This document shows, in pieces, positions 7,273 through 16,235 of a stretch of DNA of 64,000 nucleotides; the first letter of the stretch is position 1; each line of letters opens with the position of its first letter. This DNA is from Bin18 sp965242795. Its GTDB lineage: Bacteria > Desulfobacterota > Binatia > Bin18. The stretch is taken from NCBI GenBank assembly GCA_965242795.1, contig OZ251505.1, positions 682,001 to 746,000 of the forward strand, in the 5' to 3' direction. The notes under the pieces are model-generated. The model had not been told where the DNA came from. It did not search any database and saw nothing but the letters and a program-made list of their open reading frames with translations. The position numbers and the translations under genes were made by a program.

Positions 7273-9543
7273 TCAGCCGTTCTTCTCCTGCAGCGCCTTG
7301 GTTACGCGCGGAGGCGACATCGGCAGGTCGTGCATCCGCACGCCGGTCGCCGCGTAGATCGCGTTGGCGATCGCCGCGGGCGGTGGCACGATCGGCACCT
7401 CGCCCACCCCGCGCACCCCGACCGGGTGGCCGGGATTGGGCACCTCGACCAGGACGGTCTCGATCATCGGCAGGTCCAGACACGTCGGCATCCGGTAGTC
7501 CAGAAACCCGGTGTTCTGCATCCGCCCGTCGTCGCCGTACACGTACTCTTCGTTGAGCGCCCAGCCGATCCCCTGCGCCACGCCGCCCTGCATCTGCCCC
7601 TCGACGTAGCTGGGGTGAATCGCCTTCCCGACGTCCTGCACCGCGGTATAGCGCAGCACGTCCACCTTGCCCGTCTCCTCATCGACCGCCACGTCCACGA
7701 GGTGCGTGGCGAAGCCGGGACCCACGCCGCGCGGATTCACCGACGCGCGGCCCGCCACGGGACCGCCGGTGCGCGGCAGCTTCGCGGCCAGTTCCTTGAG
7801 CGTGAACGTTTCGTTGCCGTTGGCCGTGCAAGTGAACACGCCGTCCTGGAACGCGACCTGGTCGGGCTCGACCTTCCACGCCTTGGCGGCGCGCTGCTTG
7901 AGCTGGCCGAGCGCGTCCTGCGCGGCCTCATAGACCGCGGTGCCCGTGGCGAACGTCACGCGGCTGCCGCCGGTCATGTCCGTGTGGCCGATGGACTCGG
8001 TATCCGCGACCACGGGGTGGACTTCCTCCGCTTGCAGGCCGAGCACCTCCGCGGCGATCATCGCGCACGAGGCGCGCGTGCCGCCGATGTCGGTCGAGCC
8101 GGTCACCACGTTGGCGGTGCCGTCCGAATTGATGGCGACCGTCGCGCTGGACTGGAAGCCCGCGTTGAACCAGAAGCCCGAGGCCAGCCCGCGGCCCACG
8201 CGGCGCCCTTCGACCTGCGGCAGCGCCGATTGGTAGTGGTCGGAGGCGACCGTGGCGTCCAGCGTATCCAGATAGCCGATCTGTCCGAACTTCGGGCCGG
8301 CGGGCTGCGCGGTGCCTTCCTTGGCCCCGTTGATGCGCCGGAATTCGAGTGGGTCGATGCCCAGCTTCTCCGCCAGTTCGTCGATGACGGTCTCGGAGCC
8401 CATGGCCGCGTTGGTCGCGCCCGGCGCGCGGTAGGCCGCGGTCTTCGGCTTGTTGACCAGCACGTCGTAGCCGTCGATCTTCAGGTTCTCGATGTCGTAC
8501 GGCGCGATGACCGTCATGCACCCCGCGCCGACCGGCGAGCCGGGAAAGCCGCCGGCTTCGTACGCCATCCAGATTTCGGCCGCGGTGATCTTGCCGTTCT
8601 TGTCCGCGCCCATCTTCACCTTGATGCGCGAGCCCGGCGTCGGCCCGGTCGCCTTCAACACGTCGGCGCGGCTCATGACCATCTTGACCGGCTTGCCCGT
8701 CTTCTTGGACAGCAGCAGCGCGAGCGGCTCCAGATAGATCGGGATCTTGCCGCCGAAGCCGCCGCCGATCTCCGCGGGAATCACCTTGATCTTGCTGGGC
8801 GGCATGTCGAGGACGTGCGCGGTCTGGTCCCGTGCGGTGAACGCGCCCTGCGTGCTGACCCAGATCGTGCTCTGGCCGTCCGAACTGTATTGGGCGACCG
8901 CGTTGTGCGGCTCGATGTAGCCCTGGTGGACCATCGACGTGTCGAACTCGCGCTCGACCACCGCCTCGGCCGCGGCGAATCCCGCGGCCGGATCCCCGCG
9001 CTCGAACTGGATGTGGTTGGCGACGTTGGTGTCGTAGCGCGCGCCGTCCTCGCCCTTGCCCAGACCCGGAATGAGAACCGGCGCCTTGTCGTCCATGGCT
9101 TCGACCACGTTCTGCACGTGGGGCAGGACTTCGTATTCGACCCGGATGAGCTTGACCGCCTCTTCGGCGACGTGCGGGCTGGTCGCGGCGACCGCGGCCA
9201 CGACGTGGCCGTCGTAGAGCACCTTGTCGCGGGCCATGCAGTTGCGCGAAATGTGCTGCGGGTTGATAGGTAACTCGCCCATCATGGCGGTGCCGGGGCC
9301 GATCTCGGGCAGGTCCCGGGCGGTGATGACCGCCTTCACCCCGGGCAGGGCCGCGGCCGCGGCGGTGTCGATGGACGTGATGGCGGCGTGGGCGTGCGGG
9401 CTGCGCAGCACCTTGCCGTGCAAGAGGCCGGCCAGATCGACGTCCGCGCCGTACTGGGCCCGGCCGGTGACCTTGTCGACGCCGTCGTGCCGGATCGGGC
9501 GCGTGCCGATGACTTTGAACTTGTGTTCTTGCGGGGCTGCCAT
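7273..9543 (-). CDS. Xanthine dehydrogenase family molybdopterin-binding subunit
   Basis: 756-residue large subunit, very close in sequence to the orphan copy at 2572-4851 (same HEHKFKVIGTRPIRHDGVDKVTG-type opening and nearly identical C-terminus), so a recent duplication is likely. The start is the ATG at 9543 with a strong GGGAGGT site. It keeps IGGGFGGK, QGIGWALNEEY and GVGEVPIVPPPAAIANAIY motifs for molybdenum cofactor binding and the catalytic Glu. The loop reads AYRAPGA, excluding form-I CO dehydrogenase. The 2Fe-2S gene ends 2 bp upstream and the FAD subunit precedes that, giving a full three-subunit (M, S, L) molybdenum hydroxylase. Substrate unknown. Confidence 0.9.
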   Translation of the reverse strand: MAAPQEHKFKVIGTRPIRHDGVDKVTGRAQYGADVDLAGLLHGKVLRSPHAHAAITSIDTAAAAALPGVKAVITARDLPEIGPGTAMMGELPINPQHISRNCMARDKVLYDGHVVAAVAATSPHVAEEAVKLIRVEYEVLPHVQNVVEAMDDKAPVLIPGLGKGEDGARYDTNVANHIQFERGDPAAGFAAAEAVVEREFDTSMVHQGYIEPHNAVAQYSSDGQSTIWVSTQGAFTARDQTAHVLDMPPSKIKVIPAEIGGGFGGKIPIYLEPLALLLSKKTGKPVKMVMSRADVLKATGPTPGSRIKVKMGADKNGKITAAEIWMAYEAGGFPGSPVGAGCMTVIAPYDIENLKIDGYDVLVNKPKTAAYRAPGATNAAMGSETVIDELAEKLGIDPLEFRRINGAKEGTAQPAGPKFGQIGYLDTLDATVASDHYQSALPQVEGRRVGRGLASGFWFNAGFQSSATVAINSDGTANVVTGSTDIGGTRASCAMIAAEVLGLQAEEVHPVVADTESIGHTDMTGGSRVTFATGTAVYEAAQDALGQLKQRAAKAWKVEPDQVAFQDGVFTCTANGNETFTLKELAAKLPRTGGPVAGRASVNPRGVGPGFATHLVDVAVDEETGKVDVLRYTAVQDVGKAIHPSYVEGQMQGGVAQGIGWALNEEYVYGDDGRMQNTGFLDYRMPTCLDLPMIETVLVEVPNPGHPVGVRGVGEVPIVPPPAAIANAIYAATGVRMHDLPMSPPRVTKALQEKNG

Positions 9544-9545
9544 GG

Positions 9546-10022
9546 TTACCTCCCTTGCATTTCGGCCGCGGCGTCCTGCACCGCCTTGACGATCTTGTCG
9601 TAGCCCGTGCAGCGGCACAGGTTGCCGGCGAGCGCATACCGGATTTCGTGTTCGCTCGGGTCGGGGTTGCGGTCCAACAACGCCTTGGCTGTCACCAGAA
9701 ACCCCGGCGTGCAGATGCCGCACTGCAACGCGGCGTGTTCGAGAAATTTCTTCTGTAGCGGATGCAGCGTGTCGCCGTCGGCCAAGCCCTCGACCGTGGT
9801 GATCTCCTTGCCCTCGGCTTCGACGCCGAGCACCAGACACGAATCGGTCGGCCGGCCGTCCAGAATGACGCTGCACGCCCCGCAGTCGCCCGTGAGGCAA
9901 CCTTCCTTGGTGCCGGTGTAGCCGACGACGTCGCGCAGCACTTCCAGCAGGCTTTGCCGCGGCTCGCACAGGAACTCGGTCTGTTCGCCGTTCAGCGTGG
10001 TTTGTACGTGTACTTTTCGCAT
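9546..10022 (-). CDS. Molybdenum hydroxylase 2Fe-2S subunit
   Basis: 158-residue small subunit carrying two [2Fe-2S] clusters. The N-terminal ferredoxin-like domain has CLTGDCGAC (about residues 43-51) with a further Cys near 63. The C-terminal helical domain has CGIC and CRCTGY (about 97-140). This is the usual arrangement of CoxS, HcrC and related proteins, which pass electrons from the molybdenum centre to FAD. It lies 2 bp from the large-subunit gene and 45 bp from the FAD subunit gene, supporting one complex. Confidence 0.93.
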   Translation of the reverse strand: MRKVHVQTTLNGEQTEFLCEPRQSLLEVLRDVVGYTGTKEGCLTGDCGACSVILDGRPTDSCLVLGVEAEGKEITTVEGLADGDTLHPLQKKFLEHAALQCGICTPGFLVTAKALLDRNPDPSEHEIRYALAGNLCRCTGYDKIVKAVQDAAAEMQGR

Positions 10023-10067
10023 ATCTGTCCTGCCTTCCCGAAAACGGCCCGCTTCGTCCGACCCGCG

Positions 10068-10937
10068 CTACCGTGCGCGCGCCCGGGCCGCGGCTTCCTC
10101 GAGCGTGCGGCGGGTCAGCACGCCGACCAGATGGGTACGGAACTCCGCGGTGCCGCGCATGTCGCTGATCGGCGACGCCGCGGCCTGCGCCAGTTTCGCC
10201 GCGGCGTCGATGGCCGCGGCGTCCAGCGGTGTGCCGACCAACGCGGCGCCCGCTTCCTCGGCGAGTAACGGACGGGCCGCGACCGCGCCCAGGCCGATAC
10301 GCGCGGCGCCGCACGTATCGCCGTCCAGGGCCACGCACGAGCCGACGCCCACGACCGCGATGTCCATCTCGTTGCGCGGAATGAACCGCTGATAGCAGTC
10401 CGCGGCCTTGGCCGGCGGGGCCGGGATGCGGAATTCGACCAGCAGTTCGTCCGCTGACAGGACGGTCCGCCCCGGCGCAGTCACGAAGTCTTCGACGGCG
10501 ACCTCGCGCGTGCCCTTCGGCCCGGCGATGTGACACGTTGCGCCCAGTGCGATCAACGCCGGCGTGGTGTCCGCGGCCGGCGAGCCGTTGCACACGTTGC
10601 CACCCACCGAGGCGCGCGCCAGAATCTGATCCGAACCGATCAGCCCTGCGGCTTCGACCAGCCCGGGGTAGTGCTGTCGGACGGTCGGGTTGTCGATGAT
10701 TTCGCAGCAGGCGAGTGCGGCGCCGAGGCGTAGGCCGCTTTGTGCGTCGTAGGAAAGGGTTTGGAGTTCGGGAATCTTCTTGGCGTCGATCACCTGTCCC
10801 GGCTGTCGGACGCCGGCGCGCATCTGGATGATCAGATCCGTGCCTCCGGCAAGCAAGCGGCCGTCGTCCCCGGCCGTGGCCAGCAAGCTGACGGCTTGGT
10901 CGAGCGACGTCGGCGCTTCGTAATGCAGTTCGTGCAA
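10068..10937 (-). CDS. Molybdenum hydroxylase FAD-binding subunit
   Basis: 289-residue FAD-binding subunit of the CoxM/HcrB type. The FAD motifs AGGTDLI (about residue 31) and ARASVGGNVCNGSPAADT (about 107-124) are intact, followed by the CO-dehydrogenase flavoprotein C-terminal domain. The start codon is TTG at 10937, chosen because AAGGAGG sits six bases upstream and the protein begins exactly where the family does. First gene of the operon FAD, 2Fe-2S, large, MoaD-like. It passes electrons from the iron-sulfur subunit to an acceptor that cannot be named from sequence. Confidence 0.9.
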   Translation of the reverse strand: MHELHYEAPTSLDQAVSLLATAGDDGRLLAGGTDLIIQMRAGVRQPGQVIDAKKIPELQTLSYDAQSGLRLGAALACCEIIDNPTVRQHYPGLVEAAGLIGSDQILARASVGGNVCNGSPAADTTPALIALGATCHIAGPKGTREVAVEDFVTAPGRTVLSADELLVEFRIPAPPAKAADCYQRFIPRNEMDIAVVGVGSCVALDGDTCGAARIGLGAVAARPLLAEEAGAALVGTPLDAAAIDAAAKLAQAAASPISDMRGTAEFRTHLVGVLTRRTLEEAAARARAR

Positions 10938-11098
10938 GGCGGCCTCCTTTTGCGAATGGGTTGGTGTTGGGCGGTCGAAAAGCCGTCGGAACCCCCTCGG
11001 ACGACTTCACGCTTTGCTACAGAAAAGCCGTATCGAACGCAAGGGTTATGGCCTCGCTGACACGCATTCAGTGAAATCCACATCGCCCCATGCTTATT

Positions 11099-11162
11099 GT
11101 AGGGGCAGGCCCCCGTGCCTGCCCTCCTCCGTCCAGGGCAACCACAGGGGGTTGCCCCTACA
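11099..11162. repeat. GTAGGGGCAGGC-type palindromic repeat
   Basis: Composite of two imperfect hairpins: one built on GGGGCAGGC with GCCTGCCC and one on GGGCAACC with GGTTGCCCC, bounded by TGTAGGGG and CCCCTACA. Related copies occur at 18470-18497, 43221-43248 and 61561-61690. The surrounding 370-bp gap (10938-11308) also holds a degenerate tandem of ACACCCGGAGAC words near 11160 and 11222 and no recognisable gene. Confidence 0.75.
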
Positions 11163-11308
11163 CCCGGAGACTACGTCCGGGCTGATTATCCGGCCGTGTC
11201 GCCGTGTTGGGATTGCCCTCACACCCGGAGACCACGTTCGTTAAGAAAACCTTTGAAACTCGGATGCTATCGGCTTCCGGTGGAATGATCGGAACGTTGC
11301 GCTCCGCG

Positions 11309-11899
11309 CTATTCGCCGACCCAACGCGCGTACGCTTCGGGCGTGTCGATGTCGGCGCGGATGCCCGGATCGTCAAGCGGAATTTCGCGGACGCGGGCCG
11401 GGTCCTTGCGGACGACCGCCTTGGCCCCCCGGTCGAGCGGCGCCGCCAGAATTTCGCCGTACACTCGACTGGAGAACAACACCGGATGCCCGCGCCGGCC
11501 TTGGAAACTGGCAATCATGATCTGCGCCGGGTCGCGCGCGTATTCCGTGCACAGTGCCCGAACGGTTTCGGGTCGGACGAGTGGGTGATCCACCAAGTTG
11601 ACGACCGCGGCTTCGCTGTCGGGCGAGAGCGCCTGAATCCCGGCCATGAGCGAGGACAATTGCCCGAGCCGGTAGCGCGCGTTCGTCACCACACGCAGCG
11701 CGGGATGGGCCGGCAACGCCGCCCGGATGGGCTCGGCATGCTCGTGCGCGCCCAGAACGACGACGAGTTCGCCCACGCCGCCGGTCAGCAATGCGTCGCA
11801 GATGTTTTCGATGAACGTGCGGTCGCGATACCGCAGCAGCGCCTTGGGGGAGCCCATGCGCCGCGATTCACCCGCGGCCAGAACGATGCCGGAAATCAT
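11309..11899 (-). CDS. Molybdenum cofactor cytidylyltransferase / NTP transferase (MocA-like)
   Basis: 196-residue nucleotidyltransferase. The opening GIVLAAGESRRMGSPKALL is the nucleotide-binding signature of the MocA/MobA family; 'NLVDHPLV' near residue 104 corresponds to the metal-binding segment. MocA adds CMP to molybdopterin to give MCD, the cofactor of xanthine-dehydrogenase-type enzymes, which fits the neighbouring hydroxylase operon. The C-terminal IDTPEAYARW is also typical. It lies 33 bp after the XdhC-like gene and is surely co-transcribed with it. Confidence 0.85.
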   Translation of the reverse strand: MISGIVLAAGESRRMGSPKALLRYRDRTFIENICDALLTGGVGELVVVLGAHEHAEPIRAALPAHPALRVVTNARYRLGQLSSLMAGIQALSPDSEAAVVNLVDHPLVRPETVRALCTEYARDPAQIMIASFQGRRGHPVLFSSRVYGEILAAPLDRGAKAVVRKDPARVREIPLDDPGIRADIDTPEAYARWVGE

Positions 11900-11932
11900 A
11901 CGGGGGAGAGCAATGATCCGGCTGCCGCGGAG

Positions 11933-13141
11933 TCAGGACGCGACCGGCTCTGCGGCCTCACCTCCGGCAACCGCGCCGAGCGGAAACTTGAAGGGGCCTG
12001 AGGGCCGCGTCTTGGCGGCCAGCGAAACCGTATCGCTCGGTCCGCGGCGGCGCGCACGGACGATCTCCGCGGCAATCGCCACGGCGATCTCGGCCGGTGT
12101 TTCCGCGCCGATGTCGAGCCCCAACGGCGTATGCACGCGCGCCACGTCCGCGGCGCGAAACCCCTGCTCCACGAGACGTTCCAGGGTCCGTTTCGAGCGC
12201 CGCCGGCTACCGATCATGCCGACGTAGGCGGGATTCTTCGGCAGGACGGCCTTGACCGACGCTTCGTCCCAGACGTGCCCGCGCGTCACCACCACGACGT
12301 ACGTCCGGGCGTCGATCGACAGGCTGTTCAGCACCTCCTCGAAGGGGCCGACGCGCACGTCCGCGGCGTCGGGAAAGCGTTCCCGGTTGGCGAACGCCCA
12401 GCGGTCGTCCACCACCACGGTGTGGAATCCGAGTTGGGCGCCGAGCGCGCACAACGGCTGCGCGATGTGCCCGGCACCCACGATCAGCAACGTCTGCACG
12501 CCCGTCTGCACGTCCACGAACACGCGCGGCCAGTCCTCTTTCCGTGCAATCGCGTCCGCGTGCGCACCGCCGTGGGGCGCAACCGCGTAGAGTTGCGGTT
12601 TGCCGGACGATAACGACGCGGAGAACGCTTCGAGCGTCTCCTCCGAGATAGGAACGGCGGGAGTCAGCCCCGCGGCGCCTCCATCCACGGCCAGACAACT
12701 TTTCGTACCCGGTCGCAATCCGTCCACCTGGTCGAGTGCCGTCACGAGCGCCGCAGGCCGCTGGGCGCGGGCCGCTTCCGCCAGCGTATGGACCAGGTCG
12801 CGGTGCGCGTCAGGCTGCCAACGGTCGAGCGCCACGTCCATGACACCGCCGCACACCTGAATCTCGTCCTGATCGAAGTCGCCGGTCAGATCGACCTGCA
12901 CGATGCGCGGGGGAGCGGGCTCCGACGTGGCCGGCTCGTCCAGAATCGGGTACGCACGGCGGAGCACCTCGCCCTCGCCGCACCCGCCGCCGATGGTGCC
13001 GAACGGCTGGCCTTCGGGCGGCACGACCATCTTGGCGCCGACCTCGCGCGGCACCGAGCCGCGCGTCCGAATGATCGTCGCCAACACGAACGGCTTCCCG
13101 TCCGCGAGAATCTCTTCGGCACGTTCCCACAGGTCTTCCAC
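11933..13141 (-). CDS. XdhC/CoxI family molybdenum cofactor insertion protein
   Basis: About 402 residues if started at the GTG at 13141, which has AGGA eight bases upstream and gives the family-like opening VEDLWERAEEILADGKPFVLAT; an upstream GTG at 13192 is the alternative. The N-terminal XdhC/CoxI domain shows TIGGGCGEGEV near residue 50. The C-terminal Rossmann domain has GAGHIAQPLCALGAQLG, then GMIGSRRRSKR and 'HTPLGLDIGAETPAEIAVAI'. XdhC binds the molybdenum cofactor, aids its sulfuration and delivers it to hydroxylase large subunits. Paired with the MocA-like gene. Confidence 0.9.
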   Translation of the reverse strand: MEDLWERAEEILADGKPFVLATIIRTRGSVPREVGAKMVVPPEGQPFGTIGGGCGEGEVLRRAYPILDEPATSEPAPPRIVQVDLTGDFDQDEIQVCGGVMDVALDRWQPDAHRDLVHTLAEAARAQRPAALVTALDQVDGLRPGTKSCLAVDGGAAGLTPAVPISEETLEAFSASLSSGKPQLYAVAPHGGAHADAIARKEDWPRVFVDVQTGVQTLLIVGAGHIAQPLCALGAQLGFHTVVVDDRWAFANRERFPDAADVRVGPFEEVLNSLSIDARTYVVVVTRGHVWDEASVKAVLPKNPAYVGMIGSRRRSKRTLERLVEQGFRAADVARVHTPLGLDIGAETPAEIAVAIAAEIVRARRRGPSDTVSLAAKTRPSGPFKFPLGAVAGGEAAEPVAS

Positions 13142-13338
13142 GCCGCGAATCCTATCCGAACACCAGGGGCTCACGCAACGCGAACCCCACACGGTGTCCC
13201 CGTACCCAGCACAGATCTCAACTTCCGGCCTCCCCGTTTACGTCGGGGATCATATACAACACGGTTCCAAGGACAGTTTTTCCTCGTCACACCCCGTTCA
13301 AGCCGGGGGCAGGCTCTGTGCAAACAGGTATCCATCCT

Positions 13339-13521
13339 CTGGATTCCCGCTTTCGCGGGAATGACGACCGCGGGGGATCTTCAAGTATGTAATTCCGTTT
13401 ACGTCATTATTCTCGTATCTCCCCCGCCGCTCTCATACGCCGCCCTTGTCATTCCTCCATACTTTCTTATTCGTCATTCTCGTCCTCCCCCTCGTCATTC
13501 TGGCGGAAGCCAGAATCCAGG
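13339..13521. repeat. ATTCCGGCGAAAGCCGGAAT-type REP elements
   Basis: Two hairpin elements at about 13339-13366 (inverted) and 13495-13521 of the family whose consensus is CATTCCGGCGAAAGCCGGAA. Others are at 22181-22208, 43071-43095 and 55715-55742. The whole gap 13142-13953 shows only repeats, including a CCCCTCAAGGGGGGAGGGG hairpin near 13577-13600 and its relative at 13766, and no convincing gene. Confidence 0.75.
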
Positions 13522-13953
13522 CGGATACGCGCCCACTCCCGGCGAACGTCAAGCCGTGGAGGGCGTTTTACCTTCCCCTCCCCCTCAAGGGGGGAGGGGA
13601 CTCGGCATCTCTACCCCAGCCACTTCCGCCACGGTCATCCCTAAAAGGAAAAACCTCTTTCGGAATCGTTTTGTAGGGAACTCTTAGAACTTTCCCTACT
13701 CGGTACTTGGGAGAAAGGGTCAGATTGAAATTCATCGTTCCGTCTTCCCGTTCCTATCACTCCCCCCTTGAGGGGGAGCCGGCAAGCCGCGGGCGTCAGC
13801 CCGCTGGCGAGCCGGTGGGGGGTCCCCGTCGTCACCGAGAGACATCTTTCAAACCGTTCCATCCTCAGTATGAGCATCCGGACAACCAGCCAAAAAGCCT
13901 CGCTTGACGCCTCACGTTCCATTCTCTTCCGCCGTCAACTATCCTGCGTGCCC

Positions 13954-15018
13954 ATGCAGGCGCGTTTTCTGACGCAGTTCTCGACCGACCCGAACGACAG
14001 CGTGGCAACGGACCGCTTCCTGCTCGCCAACGCCGCCGCAACCCGCATGCCGTGCTTGTGCGTCTCCAGCTTCCCGAACGACGTCGTCCTGCTCGGCCGT
14101 TACCACACACCGAACGGCTTGCGCGACGCGCCGGGCGTCACCGTCGTCCGACGCCTGACCGGAGGCCGCGTCTTCCCGGCCGGCGACGGCTTCGTCCAAT
14201 TTTCACTCACCCTGCCGCACCGCGCGTTCTTGTTCTCGCCCGACCCACACGCCATCGCCCCGTTCCAGGTGTTGAACCGCTACGCGCGCGGCGTCATGGC
14301 CGGTCTGAAGGCACGTGGCATCAATATCTTCTATCCCGGACGCGATCTGCTGACGGTGCAGCGCCGAGCCATCGGGTGGCTGTCGTTCGTAACCGCCGCG
14401 GACGGCGCCCTGCTCTGCGAAGGCGAGCTGTTCGTCCAACGGAACGCCCGAGCCCTCGCCCCGTTGCTCGACCGCATCGACCCGCGGGGCACGGCGTTCA
14501 GCCGACTGTTCGCGCCCGAAGAAGTCACTACCCTGGAAGACGTCCTCGGAGCGCCCCTCCCCTTCGACCAGCTCGCAGCCATGTTGAAAGACGGTTTCGC
14601 CCACCAATTCGGAATCGAGTTTGTCGAACAGCCGCTCGCTGCCGACGAACGATCCGCCATCGGCGCCACAGCGAACCGAACCGCCCCTCGACCGGGACTC
14701 GCCGAACGCCGGTTTCGGGCCGACCTCCCCTGGGAAGCAACCGCCTCGACGCCGCTCGGGGAATTGCGAATCCGGTTTTCACTCACCCCCGTACGGACCA
14801 TTCGGGCGATTCGATTCAGCGGTGACATCATCGCCGACCCCGGCGGGATCGAAGCCCTCGAACGCGGCCTGACCGGCTGCCCGCTTACGCAAAACGCAAT
14901 CTGGCGCATCATCGACAAGACGTTTCTCGACCCCGACCACTATCTGATCGGCGCCGGACAGCTCGAAGCCCTGCCCGACCTGATTCTGTCCGCCCAAACG
15001 CCGGCCGGGGAGTCGTGA
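13954..15018 (+). CDS. Lipoate-protein ligase A-like protein
   Basis: 354 residues from the ATG at 13954 (MQARFLTQFSTDPNDSVATD); the frame is open upstream but without a better start. The biotin/lipoate-ligase fold is marked by RRLTGGRVFPAGDGFVQFSL near residue 68. A C-terminal accessory-type region with 'ELRIRFSLTPVRTIRAIRFSGD' follows, as in LplA. The segment normally containing the catalytic lysine (family GKKIxGSA) reads VQRRAIGWLSF, so the usual lysine is absent and activity is uncertain. A role in lipoylating GcvH (59055-59453) is inferred. It ends 3 bp before the HEAT-repeat gene. Confidence 0.7.
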   Translation: MQARFLTQFSTDPNDSVATDRFLLANAAATRMPCLCVSSFPNDVVLLGRYHTPNGLRDAPGVTVVRRLTGGRVFPAGDGFVQFSLTLPHRAFLFSPDPHAIAPFQVLNRYARGVMAGLKARGINIFYPGRDLLTVQRRAIGWLSFVTAADGALLCEGELFVQRNARALAPLLDRIDPRGTAFSRLFAPEEVTTLEDVLGAPLPFDQLAAMLKDGFAHQFGIEFVEQPLAADERSAIGATANRTAPRPGLAERRFRADLPWEATASTPLGELRIRFSLTPVRTIRAIRFSGDIIADPGGIEALERGLTGCPLTQNAIWRIIDKTFLDPDHYLIGAGQLEALPDLILSAQTPAGES

Positions 15019-15021
15019 TCC

Positions 15022-15828
15022 ATGCGCGCAGATCGACTCGCCGCGGCGCTCCGCGACGGTGACGAGCGGGAACTCGTCACCGCGTTCGACGGTCTCATGG
15101 CCCGAAGTCCTCATCCCCCGCTGTCGGACGACCTTCTTCGCGTGCTGTTCGCTTGTCTGGGACACCGGGCAAAAAAGGTGCAGCGCGGCGCCGCGTCCGT
15201 CCTCGTCCGTTCCGCGCCACGACAACCGGCGGTCGTCGCGGGACTCCACGCCCGATTGGCCGACCAGGACGCGCGAGTCCGCTGGACCGCGGCGTTCGCG
15301 TTGTCCGGACTCGCCCTGCCCGACCCGTCGCCGCTCCCGGTCCTGATCGAAAACCTGGGGCACCAGGAAAGCGATCTGCGTTGGGCCGCCCATACCGCGA
15401 TTTTGCGCGTGGCCGGCCGTCATCCCCGGACGGTCCTCGACGCGATGCTCCGACTCGTGCACGCCGGCAACGCAGTGCAACGCCGCATGGCGCTCTACTG
15501 TCTGCGCGACCTCCAACAGACGGACGACAATGCGCAAGCCGCGTACCTCCGCAGCCTGAGCGACACGGATACGACCGTTCGGTTGGCCGGCCTCTCCTGT
15601 CTGGGCAAACTCCGCGTGACGAGCGAGCCGCTGCGGAACGCTCTCGTCAGACTGCTGAAGGATGACTCGGATTTCGGCGTCCGCCGCGCCGCGGCCGTTG
15701 CCTGCGGACAGATGGGCGATGCAAATCCACGGATCATCGAGGCGTTGGAAGGCGCCGCGGGAGCGGACGACGCGAGCTTGGCCAAAGCCGCGGCGAAGGC
15801 GCTCGAGAAAGTGCGGAGCGGCTCGTAG
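15022..15828 (+). CDS. HEAT-repeat protein
   Basis: 268 residues built of five or six HEAT-like helical pairs, e.g. 'LADQDARVRWTAAFALSGLAL', 'GHQESDLRWAAHTAILRVAG' and 'KDDSDFGVRRAAAVACGQMGD'. Such solenoids bind proteins or act as lyases; no catalytic residue is evident. It starts 3 bp after the lipoate-ligase-like gene, suggesting a shared transcript and perhaps a partner role. Its last 28 bp and following sequence are repeated imperfectly at 16611-16682. Confidence 0.75.
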   Translation: MRADRLAAALRDGDERELVTAFDGLMARSPHPPLSDDLLRVLFACLGHRAKKVQRGAASVLVRSAPRQPAVVAGLHARLADQDARVRWTAAFALSGLALPDPSPLPVLIENLGHQESDLRWAAHTAILRVAGRHPRTVLDAMLRLVHAGNAVQRRMALYCLRDLQQTDDNAQAAYLRSLSDTDTTVRLAGLSCLGKLRVTSEPLRNALVRLLKDDSDFGVRRAAAVACGQMGDANPRIIEALEGAAGADDASLAKAAAKALEKVRSGS

Positions 15829-15872
15829 CGGGGTGGTTGAGGATGTCGGGTTACGCTTCGCTAACCCGACCT
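15801..15872. repeat. 72-bp direct repeat, copy 1 (contains hairpin repeat)
   Basis: Spans the 3' end of the HEAT gene and an inverted repeat whose arms are GTCGGGTTA and TAACCCGAC around a CGCTTCGC core. About 62 of 72 positions match the copy at 16611-16682, exactly 810 bp away. The two copies bracket the BrnT/antitoxin locus. Confidence 0.8.
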
Positions 15873-15899
15873 GCTGGCTACGAACCTTGTTGCAGAAAT

Positions 15900-16235
15900 T
15901 CAGGTCAAGGCGAACAGCGCCGTCTCGGGCGCTTTGTCGAGGATCCGAAGCAAGGCTCTAGCGGGACCGGTGGGACAACGTTTTCCTTGTTCCCAATTCC
16001 GAATCGTTTCCTGCGGTACGCCGATGCGCCGCGCAAACTCCTGTTGCGTAAAGCCCAGACGCTTGCGGACGCGGCGCACGAATTTCGCCACGTCCCGCAT
16101 CGCTTCGGTGTCGTCCTGTCGTTGCTGGGCGGCGATATCCCGTTCGGTCGTTGCATCCAGCACCGCGTGGTCGACACGCCCCACGGGGAGATCGTGCAAA
16201 TGGCCTGGATCAATTCTGACGCGCGTTTTCGGCAT
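15900..16235 (-). CDS. HTH (XRE-type) antitoxin of a BrnT-type module
   Basis: 111 residues. The C-terminal half is a helix-turn-helix: 'RVRKRLGFTQQEFARRIGVPQETIRNWEQGKR'. The N-terminal 50 residues are short and charged, likely the toxin-binding part. The gene overlaps the end of the BrnT-like toxin frame by 26 bp and is downstream of it, the toxin-first order usual for this kind of pair. It probably represses its own promoter; a palindrome at 16500-16514 is a candidate operator. Intact, while the toxin is frameshifted. Confidence 0.8.
   Translation of the reverse strand: MPKTRVRIDPGHLHDLPVGRVDHAVLDATTERDIAAQQRQDDTEAMRDVAKFVRRVRKRLGFTQQEFARRIGVPQETIRNWEQGKRCPTGPARALLRILDKAPETALFALT

Noticed and set aside
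7330..9273. Long plus-strand open frame (647 codons) opposite the molybdoenzyme gene
   Set aside because: Low-complexity His/Arg/Asp-rich translation typical of the antisense of a high-GC gene; the minus-strand protein has full family motifs.
2572..9543. CO dehydrogenase large subunits (CoxL)
   Set aside because: The active-site loop is AYRAPGA instead of AYRCSFR, so form-I CO dehydrogenase activity is not supported.
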